In this document: in pieces, positions 32,033 through 41,022 of the stretch
Layout of the letters: the number at the start of each line of letters is the position of its first letter
Position numbering within the stretch: the first letter of the stretch is position 1
Source of the DNA: Prorocentrum cordatum
Lineage: Eukaryota; Sar; Dinophyceae; Prorocentrales; Prorocentraceae
Reading direction: 5' to 3'
NCBI GenBank assembly: GCA_963575745.1
Contig: CAUYUJ010015270.1
Coordinates: 72,501-136,500 of the forward strand
Length of the DNA: 64,000 nucleotides
The notes under the pieces: model-generated
Told to the model about the DNA's origin: nothing
Databases searched by the model: none
Seen by the model: only the letters and a program-made list of their open reading frames with translations
Translations under genes and position numbers: made by a program

Positions 32033-32500
32033 AGAGTCAACTCCATACTTCGCCGATTGTTGCGCTCAGCTTCTACAAAATCATTATCCCTCGACTCTTC
32101 ATTTCCCTCTACCCTCACGGCATGATCCCCCCCTTCGGGTTTCCTTGGGGGTGTAGGAAAACGCAGGATTCGCCCTGGTTAGGTCGCCCGAAGAAGCCAA
32201 CCTAGTTCGAACAAATATGAGGATGGAGGAAACAAGGATCGTGGTGATGAGGAGGGCTTGGGTGGAGAGTGGAGAGGAGAGGAGGGGAAGGGGAGAGGGC
32301 TGGCGAGGAAACACGGAGGGTTTTCAGAAGGATCCACAGCGCACGTCGCTCGCCTGGTTCTGAAACTGAGACAGAGCAAAGTCCTCGGTGGGGCCCCGAG
32401 GGCCCATTGAAATAGTTGTGGTCCAGTCTTGAGCCACGGGGCCCCGATGGGGCCAGTTTATTGGAAACCACTTGGGGTCCGAATGAAATCATTCACGCAA

Positions 32501-32530
32501 CCGTTGTGGCTCAAGCCGTTTTGGCTTGTT
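32501..32530 (+). promoter_or_regulatory. possible relict spliced-leader pair
   Basis: Two adjacent 15-mers, CCGTTGTGGCTCAAG and CCGTTTTGGCTTGTT, resemble degraded ends of the dinoflagellate 22-nt spliced leader (which ends ...CATTTTGGCTCAAG). Dinoflagellate genes that passed through an mRNA intermediate are known to carry such tandem relicts upstream. It lies about 460 bp before the first ATG of the transposase-like locus. The match is partial, so this is tentative. Confidence 0.32.
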
Positions 32531-32649
32531 CCCAGTCCAGTGCTGCCGATGATCCAGTTCATCTCGCTCATTTGTGTTGTCCATATCATCGCTGGCGGTG
32601 CTCTCAGGAAGGAGGCAACTTCGACTGTGCGGCACGCTACGCTTCCATA

Positions 32650-32990
32650 TCTTCTCGGTGCTGCAGGTGATGGCGTGCCATCCATATTCTCGCGTGCTGC
32701 AGGCGGTGCACCATCCATATTCTCGTGTGCTGCAGGTGATTGCGCAGCATCCATATTCTCACGTGCTGCAGGTGACTTTCCACATCAGCAGGTGGCCCTC
32801 GGTACTACACTCCATACCAACACCAGTACGGACTACGACTACACCTTCGGCAGGGCCGACTGGCATCAGCACCAGCACGGACTACACCATCTGCAGGGCC
32901 GACTTGTTGCAGGTGACTTTCCACATCAGCACCAGCACCAGTACGGACTACACCTTCTGCAGGGCCGACTGGCATCAAGCAGCACCTCCG
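32650..32990. repeat. two short tandem repeats upstream of cluster A
   Basis: CATCCATATTCTCGYGTGCTGCAGG recurs at 32679, 32712 and 32748 (33- and 36-bp spacing). It is followed by three variants of CACCAGTACGGACTACACC...CTGCAGGGCCGAC between 32820 and 32975. All spacings in the first set are multiples of three, so the reading frame stays open through them. Confidence 0.8.
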
Positions 32991-32992
32991 CG

Positions 32993-33334
32993 ATGGCGAT
33001 GGAGGTGGATTTGGACTCCTTCCTCGAGCAGAACGGCGAGCTGTCGGTGGACGGCGGCGGGCTAGATGCTGAGGACGAGCCAGCTGAGCATTCTGATGAC
33101 CAGATCGCGGGATTGAGGGACTTCGAGCCTATGCATCTTGAGCTTGCAGTGCCAGAGCCAGCTCCTGAAGTTGAGCCACAGCGCGAGCGGTTCCCACAAC
33201 GTTCTGGGCGTCTTATGGCTCACGCTCGGGAGATCAGGGACAAGAAGATCAAGGCGGGCCTCCGGAAGCAGCTGAACGATTGGGACGGGCTCGCCACAGC
33301 ATCCACTATCACCCATCGTCCCCTGCCATTGTAG
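32993..33334 (+). CDS. cluster A, N-terminal acidic segment (unknown function)
   Basis: The first ATG (32993, second at 32999) opens MAMEVDLDSFLEQNGELSVD. The protein begins acidic (EDEPAEHSDDQ) and becomes basic (RSGRLMAHAREIRDKKIKAG then LRKQLNDWDGL). The frame stops at 33332-33334, shortly after protein-like sequence ends, so an exon junction near 33300-33325 is likely. It is in the same phase as the next three open segments of the locus. The region upstream is repetitive and less protein-like, which is why I chose this start over the longer open frame beginning near 32429. No domain is recognised. Confidence 0.5.
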   Translation: MAMEVDLDSFLEQNGELSVDGGGLDAEDEPAEHSDDQIAGLRDFEPMHLELAVPEPAPEVEPQRERFPQRSGRLMAHAREIRDKKIKAGLRKQLNDWDGLATASTITHRPLPL

Positions 33335-33402
33335 TTGAGACTGCGGAGCGCTCTGACGCTACCTGAGTTCTCAACTGCGGTGGCAGGGGCGATGGAGGAT
33401 AG

Positions 33403-33581
33403 AGCATGCGAGTGGGGTCTATCCCAATGAAGGACCAGAAGGCGGTTCACGACAACACGATGCGACAGCTTGCTACCATGCTTCCTGGCGCCGAGCTGGT
33501 TACTGGAACTTCTGGGGCCTCCATCGGGAGGAAACGGAAGTATCAGGCGAACCATGGGGAGCGCAAACGCACCAGTTCTAA
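33403..33581 (+). CDS. cluster A, candidate small exon
   Basis: The frame reads MRVGSIPMKDQKAVHDNTMR, then TMLPGAELVTGTSGAS and a basic RKRKYQANHGERKRTSSK that could be a nuclear localisation signal. It is followed by GTTGAGT, a pyrimidine-rich stretch and CCCCAG at 33635, features of a short intron (54 or more bp). The continuation exon is probably the open segment from 33665 (TYELAPLRSRKASDF). The exact splice pair cannot be fixed, because dinoflagellate introns tolerate unusual donors and the simple GT-AG choice does not give the right phase. Confidence 0.4.
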
Positions 33582-33664
33582 GTTGAGTTTGACATTTTCT
33601 GTGTCCTTGGGCCCCCTTCCCCGTCTTTTCCCCAGGGTACACAAATTGTTCAGGGGAGTGGTAG

Positions 33665-34693
33665 ACCTATGAACTGGCACCTTTGCGCTCTCGGAAGGCA
33701 AGCGACTTCACGCTTGCATCGCGAGCAGTGTTCGTGAAGCTGAGCAAGAACATCAACATCGGGGTCAAGCACAAACGGCCGCAGACTGTGGTGGTCAGAA
33801 TACTTCGACGGCGGCAGGAGCGGGCCATCAGACAGTGTTTGGATAGGAGTTCAGCTGCGTTGGCTCGCAGCTCCAACGGGCGCCGAGTCGTGCACTTGTC
33901 CATGGGTCACATGTGGGACGAGGTGGAGGTGAAGCAGGCGTGGCGCCCGTCTGCAAAGTACAGGGTGCTGCGCAAGAACGTTGCGATGCCCACGCTGATC
34001 CAAAGGTGCACTGTCAACTTGACCTTGGGCGACACCGACAGGGAGGCGTGGCAGCAGTTCCAGAACTACTGGATGGCTCAGCCAGTGGAGGTCTGCGGCA
34101 CGAAGGCGAAGCACCTTTTGCCTGGGATCAAGAAGGGCATGTGTCCACATGCTGACGTTCAGGACTTCGCGGTGATGATGGATACCTTAAGTTGCGTGTC
34201 GAGCTTCACTTTTCACCCGATGTGTGATCGAGCAAGTGCTAACATTGCGATTCTGAAGATGTGGTTTGGGGCAACCGAGCGTTTCAAGGCTGAGTTCCCA
34301 GAGATGGCCAGGAAGCAGTTGTACTTCCCAGATACATGCGGCATTCATGGCCACCATCGTGGAAAATTGAAGATGAAGGGGCTTCGACCGCACACCATGC
34401 GGCATTATTCCATTGCGTCGATGTCCAGGTGCAGGGGCAACCTCGTCAGGTGCATCGCAGGCATTGAGAAGCTTACTGAGAGCAAGCTGCATCGAGAGGT
34501 TGGGCCAGCCCCTTCATTTCCTGACACGCTGGAGGCGGTCACCGACACCCTCTACGACCTCACTGCCGAACACCACGAACGAAAGAGCAAGGACGGCGCG
34601 ATCATCGGGGAGTCGCAGCTCATTAAGGACTTGAAGGAGTTGGTCGCCATGTGCAACGGGAGCCTCAGCGCGGACACCTGGACGCACTACTGA
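33665..34693 (+). CDS. cluster A, transposase-like protein, N-terminal half
   Basis: About 342 codons of well-mixed protein. Notable strings in order: VVHLSMGHMWDEVEVKQAW, MPTLIQRCTVNL, SFTFHPMCDRASANIAILKM, FPDTCGIHGHHRGKLKMKGL, and a helical C-terminal part. The spacing of an acidic residue after a beta strand, a second Asp in C-D-R-A-S-A-N, and a following C-x-x-H resembles the catalytic core of DDE-type (hAT-like) transposases. It also matches the style of a large repeated family of dinoflagellate hypothetical proteins as I recall it; neither was searched. The frame ends with THY and TGA (34691-34693), but the same frame continues open and protein-like to 36754. The opening frame has no ATG near 33665, so an upstream exon is required. 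Confidence 0.55.
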   Translation, partial: TYELAPLRSRKASDFTLASRAVFVKLSKNINIGVKHKRPQTVVVRILRRRQERAIRQCLDRSSAALARSSNGRRVVHLSMGHMWDEVEVKQAWRPSAKYRVLRKNVAMPTLIQRCTVNLTLGDTDREAWQQFQNYWMAQPVEVCGTKAKHLLPGIKKGMCPHADVQDFAVMMDTLSCVSSFTFHPMCDRASANIAILKMWFGATERFKAEFPEMARKQLYFPDTCGIHGHHRGKLKMKGLRPHTMRHYSIASMSRCRGNLVRCIAGIEKLTESKLHREVGPAPSFPDTLEAVTDTLYDLTAEHHERKSKDGAIIGESQLIKDLKELVAMCNGSLSADTWTHY

Positions 34694-36754
34694 TGGGATC
34701 CAGTTCTCCAGCGTCCTTGTTGCAGTTCTCGCGCGGACGCCGTTGAGAAGATGACGGTTGCAGTGGTGCATGCAATGTATGGGAGTTCGGACCCTCGCCC
34801 TGTCGAGTCTCGGTGGACTCACCTTCTTCAGAGCTTCAAGCGCACTTTGATACGTCGAGTGGTTCACAAGATTGGTCTGGATTGTTTCGTGGAAACTGCC
34901 CCCGTCGACGACGGCAACGAGGCGACGCATGTCACAGTAGAGGACGAGGGTTCCGACGAGTATTTCAAACATCTCATTCGAGTACGAACCAGGAAAGTCA
35001 AGGACTATTATGCCAACGACCTCAACATGCATCAGCTAGTTGTGTACACGGCTATCCTCGAGATCTCCGACAGCAACTTGCTATGCCCACTCCTCGGGGA
35101 TGCGATTGAGGACACGGCAGCAGACATGAGTAAATTAGATAAGCTTCTCGATCGCGAAGTATCTGTTATCGCTTCGTTTAGCAAGAGCATGCTGAAGCTC
35201 CTCAACACGTGGAACAACGGAGAGGCATCAAGACGGCCATGGTTCCTCCTTGATATCTTGCATGCCCCCTTGACCGACCAGAGCTTTGCTAGATGGGCCA
35301 GGGGGCAAATACTGAAGACGAACTCTGTGATGGCCCGTCGGTATGAGACCCGCTTCAGCGCGTGGCAGTGCAAGATGTACCCGCTCTCGCACGGCAGATC
35401 CACAATTCAAGAGAAGCTTGCGGTAGCTCGTGAAGTGCTTCATGCTCCAGAGCACATGCTAGATTCTTACACGAAAGGTATTCGACAGCTCTTCGACTCT
35501 ACGGATAAACTCACGTCGCTGCAATGCCGCATGGTCTTGAGCAGCGACTTCAGGACGCACTGTTACGGAACAGATATGATAGAACGGCTCAACAGCATGT
35601 ATATTGCTCGCCATCCAGTTCGGGCCCCAAGCAGGAACTCCGTGAACGCTGAGCGCGAGCACTTACTGGACCAGTTGAGTGCAGCTCACAAGAAGAATGG
35701 CGGCGACAACCCCACGGCGACGTCGTCATCGGCATCGTCAGCGCGTCTTGGCAGCACAGCGAGCGAGGAGACAGTCTCTTACATTCCACTACTCGATGGT
35801 GCTGGTTCCGGTTCAGTTCCTGAGCTCCCAGCTGTGCCGATGGCGATCGAGGGCGCGCAGATGGCGGCGATCGGGGACGCTCCAGTTGGCGAGCGCGCCA
35901 TTCTTCCAGCTGCGCCTGCTGCAGAGCCACATGTTTTCGAGGAGGCGATCGTGGTGCGGAGGCAGAACCCCAACATGTTACCCAGCGCCGCAGAGCCCAG
36001 TGACGACGCGAACGGCACCCAGACCAAGCGCGGCCTCAGCGTCTACATGCTCGCGAAGAACAAGTACATAGCGCAGGCTAAGCAGGCGGCGAAGGCTGCG
36101 GGGGCACGAGGACTCGGCGTAGACGGCGCCCGCGAGCACGCTAAGGAGTTCAAGCGCATGTTCGAGCAGAGCGACCAGGATGTCTACCAGGAGGCGTACA
36201 GGGGTTGGCAGCTGAGCACATCGGTAAAGGCCACAGGCAATGACAAGCCGTATTCGTTGGTGTGGGGAGGAGGCAGCCGAGCAAGCCCGTTCACGCCAGA
36301 TGAGATCTGCAAGTACATTACTCAGCATGGGTGGCCCAATAACGATGAAGCGTACGACGTGGACATGACCGAGAGGAGGGCCAACGCTGACTTCCACACT
36401 GATTTCGAAGCAACGGAAGGCATGGATCCGTGGGGGGGCTCACGGTCGGCGAGAAACTCAGACCGTCGTAGTTCCAGATGCCCTGGGGCATTCGACGTGC
36501 TCGAGAAGGGGGTGTTCAATTTCATCACGTCGGTAGGCGCTGGCAAGGGCGAGGACGATGCTTCTGACCTCATGGTGGTCGTCTCGGGTGCAGCCGTTGC
36601 GGGGGGCGGCACCAAGCGCTTCGTGAGCCTGATCACAGATGTCACCTTCAGCCCCCGCGCATGGGAGCTGACCGTGAACGAGTTCGAGGAGGAGGCCGAT
36701 GAAGTGGCGGAGGACTTGCTTCGGTTTCGTTCGGAAGGCCCCCCATCACCCTGA
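34694..36754 (+). CDS. cluster A, transposase-like protein, C-terminal half
   Basis: In phase with the preceding segment, this frame reads on from the TGA as VLQRPCCSSRADAVEKMTVA and remains open for 686 codons. The first ATG is at 34751. It is mainly helical (SVIASFSKSMLKLLNTWNNG, WFLLDILHAPLTDQSFARWA). It then has a short segment TDMIERLNSMYIARHP, a low-complexity Ala/Pro/Ser region, and a C-terminal LSVYMLAKNKYIAQAKQAAK...DVYQEAYRGWQLS that faintly resembles an HMG-box-like helix set. The CCSSRADAVEKM sequence just after the TGA suggests the stop replaced a Cys codon (HYC) in a Cys-containing motif; this is inference. If the TGA is a true stop, the C-terminal half would be dead or independently started at 34751. 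Confidence 0.55.
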   Translation, partial: WDPVLQRPCCSSRADAVEKMTVAVVHAMYGSSDPRPVESRWTHLLQSFKRTLIRRVVHKIGLDCFVETAPVDDGNEATHVTVEDEGSDEYFKHLIRVRTRKVKDYYANDLNMHQLVVYTAILEISDSNLLCPLLGDAIEDTAADMSKLDKLLDREVSVIASFSKSMLKLLNTWNNGEASRRPWFLLDILHAPLTDQSFARWARGQILKTNSVMARRYETRFSAWQCKMYPLSHGRSTIQEKLAVAREVLHAPEHMLDSYTKGIRQLFDSTDKLTSLQCRMVLSSDFRTHCYGTDMIERLNSMYIARHPVRAPSRNSVNAEREHLLDQLSAAHKKNGGDNPTATSSSASSARLGSTASEETVSYIPLLDGAGSGSVPELPAVPMAIEGAQMAAIGDAPVGERAILPAAPAAEPHVFEEAIVVRRQNPNMLPSAAEPSDDANGTQTKRGLSVYMLAKNKYIAQAKQAAKAAGARGLGVDGAREHAKEFKRMFEQSDQDVYQEAYRGWQLSTSVKATGNDKPYSLVWGGGSRASPFTPDEICKYITQHGWPNNDEAYDVDMTERRANADFHTDFEATEGMDPWGGSRSARNSDRRSSRCPGAFDVLEKGVFNFITSVGAGKGEDDASDLMVVVSGAAVAGGGTKRFVSLITDVTFSPRAWELTVNEFEEEADEVAEDLLRFRSEGPPSP

Positions 36755-36988
36755 ACCCCCTTAAAGGGGAACGCGGTTAGTTGTTTTTTCTTGTTGGGCA
36801 ACGCGCCCCTGTATTTCTGCAGGCCCCCACGGGCTTGAACTTCGGAAATCTCGGGCCGCGGAGGTCCCGGGGGCCGGTTGTTAGCCACCGTTGATGGCAC
36901 CATGGGCCGTCTTGGGAGAGGGTGCGGGGGAGGGGGAGGAGGAGGAGGAGGGGGAGGAGGAGGGTGACGAGGGCCTTCTGAACGTTAG
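36755..36988. other. gap between cluster A segments, possible intron
   Basis: Non-coding in the shared frame. It contains a purine-rich tract (GGAGGAGG) at about 36925-36970 and a TAG at 36986-36988, right before the next open segment. It could hold an intron or the 3' UTR of one gene followed by the start of another. Confidence 0.4.
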
Positions 36989-38239
36989 GATCTGGCGTTC
37001 CCCTGCTACGTGAACATTTCGTCGAGGGATAGTACGATCGATCCGAGATGTCTTGCTATCGACACCAGGACGTCGGATGAATGGCTGTTCCAACTCATCG
37101 AAGATTTGAGCCACATGGACTTGTATCAAGCGGAGTATGAGATATGCCACGCTTTCGGTGACTTGAGAAGGTCGAAGCTGCTCGGCTTGGTGAAGGTTGG
37201 CCGTTTATGGGAACCTGGGCAGAAGCAACCTTTGACTTTCAGCAGTGGTCGCAAGGCACCATCGGCGCCGAAGATGCTTGACACCGACCCATTCAGCGAC
37301 AAGGCCCAAGATCGCGTAGAAGGTGATGTTCAGAAACGCGGACGCGGCGCCAGCCCAGGGCGAGGTGGCGGGCGTCGCGGTCGAGGGGGCGGTGGTCGAG
37401 GTCGAGGTCGTGCGGGAGCACTCGTTGATGATAATGCAGACCTCGCAGGACACGTACCTCCAGCAGGACCTCTGGAAGCTCCCTTGCCCGTTGATGACGA
37501 GAAGGCCGAGGCCGAGGTTCTCGCTGATGACGGCTCGCCCGCGGCCAAGGCCAAGCACGGCGTTGACGGCGAGTTCGACCTCTGCGACTCGGACGCGCAG
37601 TCGTCGATCGCATCCGTGGAGGAGCTCGAGGCGGAGCTTGTCGAGCAGCTTCCAGCAGAGCTCGCTGAAGGCCATCTACCAGTTGTTGTTCCAGACCATC
37701 GTGATCGTGATGCTGCTCGGGTACTTGACGAGGACCCAGTCGATGAAATTGATGCCACCGCCATGGCTGAGGCTGCTTGCCATTCCGTTGAGGTTGCGGG
37801 TGGTTTGGATTTGAGTGAGGGGCTCGAGTGCGAATCAGAGGGCGGCGGCATAGCACCGCACCCCGACCCCCCTTTGCCACCGCCCGTTGGCCCGCCGCCG
37901 CCTGGGGACGGCATTGAGGGGCCCACGGCACTGGGCTACTTCAGCCAGGCAGGCAGGCATGTTGTTCGGGTCCAGAGGGGGGGGCCACTCAACTCTGTAA
38001 CAATTACTTGTTACCGTCATAGAACATGTTCCGCGTGCGTGCCGCAACACCTTTGCGGCACTGACAATGAGATTCTCGAGTGGTTGTCTGAAGTAGCGCC
38101 GACGCCTCTCGGCGCTAGCGCCGCCGAGAACAAGCCGCTGGCGGCTGCCCACATGGCTGCGGCCAGAGCTAAGTGGAGCGCAAAAGCCCACAAAGCAAAA
38201 GCCAAGGCCAAGGCCGCCGCAGCCAAGGCTTTACCATAG
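36989..38239 (+). CDS. cluster A, C-terminal protein with Gly/Arg-rich and Cys-rich parts
   Basis: Open in the same phase as the previous three segments; the first ATG inside is weak, so the N-terminus may be spliced. Segment order: an ordered region (DEWLFQLIEDLSHMDLYQAE), an RGG-type stretch (GRGGGRRGRGGGGRGRGRAG) suggesting nucleic-acid binding, an acidic Ala/Glu/Val-rich region, a Pro-rich stretch, and a C-terminal Cys/His-containing region. The last reads TITCYRHRTCSACVPQHLCG then EILEWLSEVAPTP, and ends in Lys/Ala-rich AKWSAKAHKAKAKAKAAAAK. The Cys/His pattern looks zinc-binding. It closes the transposase-like locus and may be the last exon of one gene with the upstream segments. Confidence 0.5.
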   Translation, partial: DLAFPCYVNISSRDSTIDPRCLAIDTRTSDEWLFQLIEDLSHMDLYQAEYEICHAFGDLRRSKLLGLVKVGRLWEPGQKQPLTFSSGRKAPSAPKMLDTDPFSDKAQDRVEGDVQKRGRGASPGRGGGRRGRGGGGRGRGRAGALVDDNADLAGHVPPAGPLEAPLPVDDEKAEAEVLADDGSPAAKAKHGVDGEFDLCDSDAQSSIASVEELEAELVEQLPAELAEGHLPVVVPDHRDRDAARVLDEDPVDEIDATAMAEAACHSVEVAGGLDLSEGLECESEGGGIAPHPDPPLPPPVGPPPPGDGIEGPTALGYFSQAGRHVVRVQRGGPLNSVTITCYRHRTCSACVPQHLCGTDNEILEWLSEVAPTPLGASAAENKPLAAAHMAAARAKWSAKAHKAKAKAKAAAAKALP

Positions 38240-39287
38240 GCGCTGCAAGCAAGCCTCTCACAACACCCCCCACCCAGTACATAGTCAGATCCCAGCGTGC
38301 TGGGTAATCTCTGAGCCACCCCACCCCCGCCCTCCCTCCCGCAAATGCCGCGCACACCTAACAACCCACCCACCAACCCATCCAAAGCAATCCCAATCAG
38401 CAACCAGCAATAGATATAAATAACAATCACAAGGCTTGCAGCGCCAAGCCAACATGCTGCTAGTGCAGCGGTCTTTGAGCCGACTTGTAGTGGCGGAGGA
38501 GGAGAAGATGAGGATGAAGGTAAGGAGGGGTGGAGGGAAGGATGAGGAGTGAGGAGGAGGAGGAGGAGGAGATTGGTGAGAAGGAAGAGGAGGAGGAAAG
38601 AGGAGGAGGATGAGGAGGAGGAAAAAGAGTTGGAGCAGGAGGAAAAGGAGGAGAGGGAGGACAAGGATGAGGATGCGGCTTGGGGAAGCGGCGGGGCGAG
38701 GGAGGGGAAAAAGGGTGGGCAAGGACGGCGGAGGGGTGCTGAGTCAGGAATGAGGAAGGCGTGACCTAAGATGGACACGTATGAGCTTGAGAACAGGGGC
38801 GCGGGGCGCCATTGGAGTTGCAACATAGAGGCGCAGGTGGATAAGGGAGGATGAGAACATGAGAACGATCGAATGAAGGAATGGCGGGAGGGGGGGGGGG
38901 GGGGGAGAAGGGGGATAGGAAGGAGAAGGATGAAGAGTAAGAGGCTGGGGAGGAGGAGGGGCAGGAATAGAAGGAGGAGCGATTTGGGCGATGCACGCGC
39001 AATCTGTTTTACGTTGCCTGCTCGGCACGGAGGCTGCGAGGTCTTGTGGCAGCCCGCAAAGATAAAAACAACAATGTTCTGTGTGCACCAAGCGCCCCAG
39101 GTGAGCTCAACGTAAGGGCCTTTCAGGGTCTGACTTCGTTCCTCAGGGCTGGCTGTCAGGGTGTCAAGGTCACTGTTTCTTGCCTTGCTGTCCGTAGTCA
39201 TTCTGTCCCAATCCATTTCAGGAGCGAGTGCCTTTCTACATATCTTCGTCCTTTGTCACGGCCGCAATCGCTCGCAGCAGACGCATC
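38240..39287. other. no gene; purine-rich tracts
   Basis: GGA/GAA-rich tracts at about 38500-38750 and 38840-38975, including a G run near 38889-38906, give long minus-strand Ser/Leu/Pro-rich frames that I treat as artefacts. AT-richer sequence without features lies at 38380-38460. Confidence 0.5.
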
Positions 39288-39554
39288 ATGCCTCGAAATT
39301 CTCGCAGTTTGCGCAGCTTGGCCAATGCCGCCCAGCTTTCGAAATATCAGAACCTAAAGGACCGCTACGAGAAAATGAAGGCGATCAATCTAGGGTTGCG
39401 CAAGGACCTTCGGAAATCGGTCACACTCCTCGAAAAGATGAACCGTGTCATTGAACAGCTCAAGACGCTCAAGGATCTCGCTGCTGCGTTCAATGAGAGC
39501 GCATTCCCTCGCTTGTCACTGAGAGTGCTGCGCCCCTTCAAGGTCAAGAAGTGA
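39288..39554 (+). CDS. small basic coiled-coil protein, 88 residues
   Basis: ATG at 39288 opens MPRNSRSLRSLANAAQLSKY. The frame continues as a Lys/Leu-rich amphipathic helix with heptad-like spacing (LRKDLRKSVTLLEKMNRVIE, QLKTLKDLAAAFN) and ends with RPFKVKK and TGA. Residues 15-75 are predicted to form a coiled coil by eye. The protein is basic and has no membrane segment. The codon composition is more balanced than the neighbouring GC-rich frames, which supports real coding. No family is recognised; a scaffold or nucleic-acid-associated role would be a guess. The open frame extends further upstream, so the true start may be earlier. Confidence 0.4.
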   Translation: MPRNSRSLRSLANAAQLSKYQNLKDRYEKMKAINLGLRKDLRKSVTLLEKMNRVIEQLKTLKDLAAAFNESAFPRLSLRVLRPFKVKK

Positions 39555-40320
39555 TGCGGTCCCCGTGCCCTGTGTTTCGCCGCTGTGGCGACGGCTCGCC
39601 ATCGCGAGAACAACGCCGTGGTTTCATTTTGCCTAGCAAGACGTTGGCTGACAACTCAGCGATATAACACCGAGAAGCGTAAGAGGCTGCCTTGGAGTTC
39701 CTCGGAGAGCCACCAGAAAAAAATGCGACACCTGAGAGCTTGTATCACTCCCAGAGAAGTCACCCAAGATGCCATCGAGATCAAACTAACTAAGAACAAG
39801 GTGCACCAAGATGGACCAAGACTGTTACCATTACCGTTACCCTGGTGTTCTCCCTCATGTGCCTTCCACCCCTTCCTTACCACGCCCCCAACGAAACCGT
39901 TCCCAACCAAAAAAACAACGCCCATCCGCAAGAACCACCGCCGTACGAAAGCCTCCAGAGGCCTCAATGGGACTAGCACGGCTGAGATATTGGTACATCT
40001 TCGGGCGAAGTAAACATTCGTAGCATGTTGCACGCTGAATGTGCGCAACCTAGTCTTGTTTATATCTTATTTGCAAATATATACACGGCCTTCGGTCAAT
40101 ACCGCCGCGCCGAGCCCACGCACGCCTAAGCGCAATCATGCTGACAACATGTAGCAATGTGTAGCGCAGTGTTTACAACATGCTTATTCAATAACGTACA
40201 CCTGTAAGCGAACTTATGTTGGTTCGTTGTTCTCTTATTTGTCGTTTGTTTCTGGCTATCTCGTCTCATCCTCTCTTCTACCTTCTCCCACTGTCTCCCC
40301 CAACGGATCCTCTCCTCAGC
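39555..40320. other. no supportable gene
   Basis: A 142-codon plus frame at 39585-40013 is basic and irregular and I do not support it. The sequence turns AT-richer at 40020-40240 (ATATCTTATTTGCAAATATA), then CT-rich. Confidence 0.4.
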
Positions 40321-40371
40321 CGTCAGCGCCAACAGGTGCCATGGTCTGGTCTAACAGGTGGCAGACCAGCG

Positions 40372-40416
40372 CATGTCACCTGTTAGCCCCGAGCCTCGGG
40401 GCTAACAGGTGACATG
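40372..40416. repeat. perfect inverted repeat, 22-bp arms, 1-base spacer
   Basis: Arms CATGTCACCTGTTAGCCCCG+AG (40372-40393) and its exact reverse complement (40395-40416) surround one C. Outside it, CCCCCAACGGNTCCTCTCCTC occurs on both sides (about 40300 and 40450). That is consistent with a short palindromic element inserted between, or duplicated with, a flanking direct repeat. Confidence 0.95.
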
Positions 40417-40424
40417 TCTACCCT

Positions 40425-40690
40425 CTCCCACTGTATCTTTTGTTCTCTCTCCCCCAACGGCTCCTCTCCTCTCCTTCCATCCTCCCCTACCCCTTCCTCT
40501 CCTGACTCCTTCATGTCCCCTCTCCCCTCTCTCCTATCTCCACTGTCATCTCTCCTCTCTCCTTTCTCCTCTCTCCTCCTCCCTGCCCCCTCCTCGCCCT
40601 CTCCTCTCCTCTCCTCTCCTTTCCTCTCCTCTCCTCTCCTCGTCTCTCCTTTCATGCTCTCTCATTCCTCTCCTAATCTCACGCCGCCCA
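40425..40690. repeat. CT-rich low-complexity tract
   Basis: CTCTCCTCT and TCCTCTCC units dominate. Plus frames read Ser/Leu/Pro-rich and are not supported. Confidence 0.8.
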
Positions 40691-41022
40691 GCTTTAGTCC
40701 CAGCGCGTCAGCTATTTCGGCACGCCCCTCGCGCGATTCGCAATCCCATGCATCGCCGAAGCCACGCATAGACTAGGTACCAAGGGCCCTGTCATCACGA
40801 AGGGTGGCTAACAGTATGTTGCAAATGTTCGTGGCCATGGGGGCGCGGATCTGCCGCGTTTCCCTTTTGGGGGCTCCGGAATACTGGCGCAACCGCCAGC
40901 AGCGCCTCGCGATTTTCTGCCTCCATCCTGAATGCATCCTGCCTCACCCCCTCTCTCTGTCACCGCGCTCCTACTGCCCGCCCCAACGCCATCCACCTCA
41001 CCTTCCCACCGCCGCGGCCTTT

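Noticed and set aside
37010-38239. A DEAD-box or RNA-helicase reading of the Gly/Arg-rich ORF.
   Set aside because: No helicase motif is present; the RGG stretch alone only suggests nucleic-acid binding.
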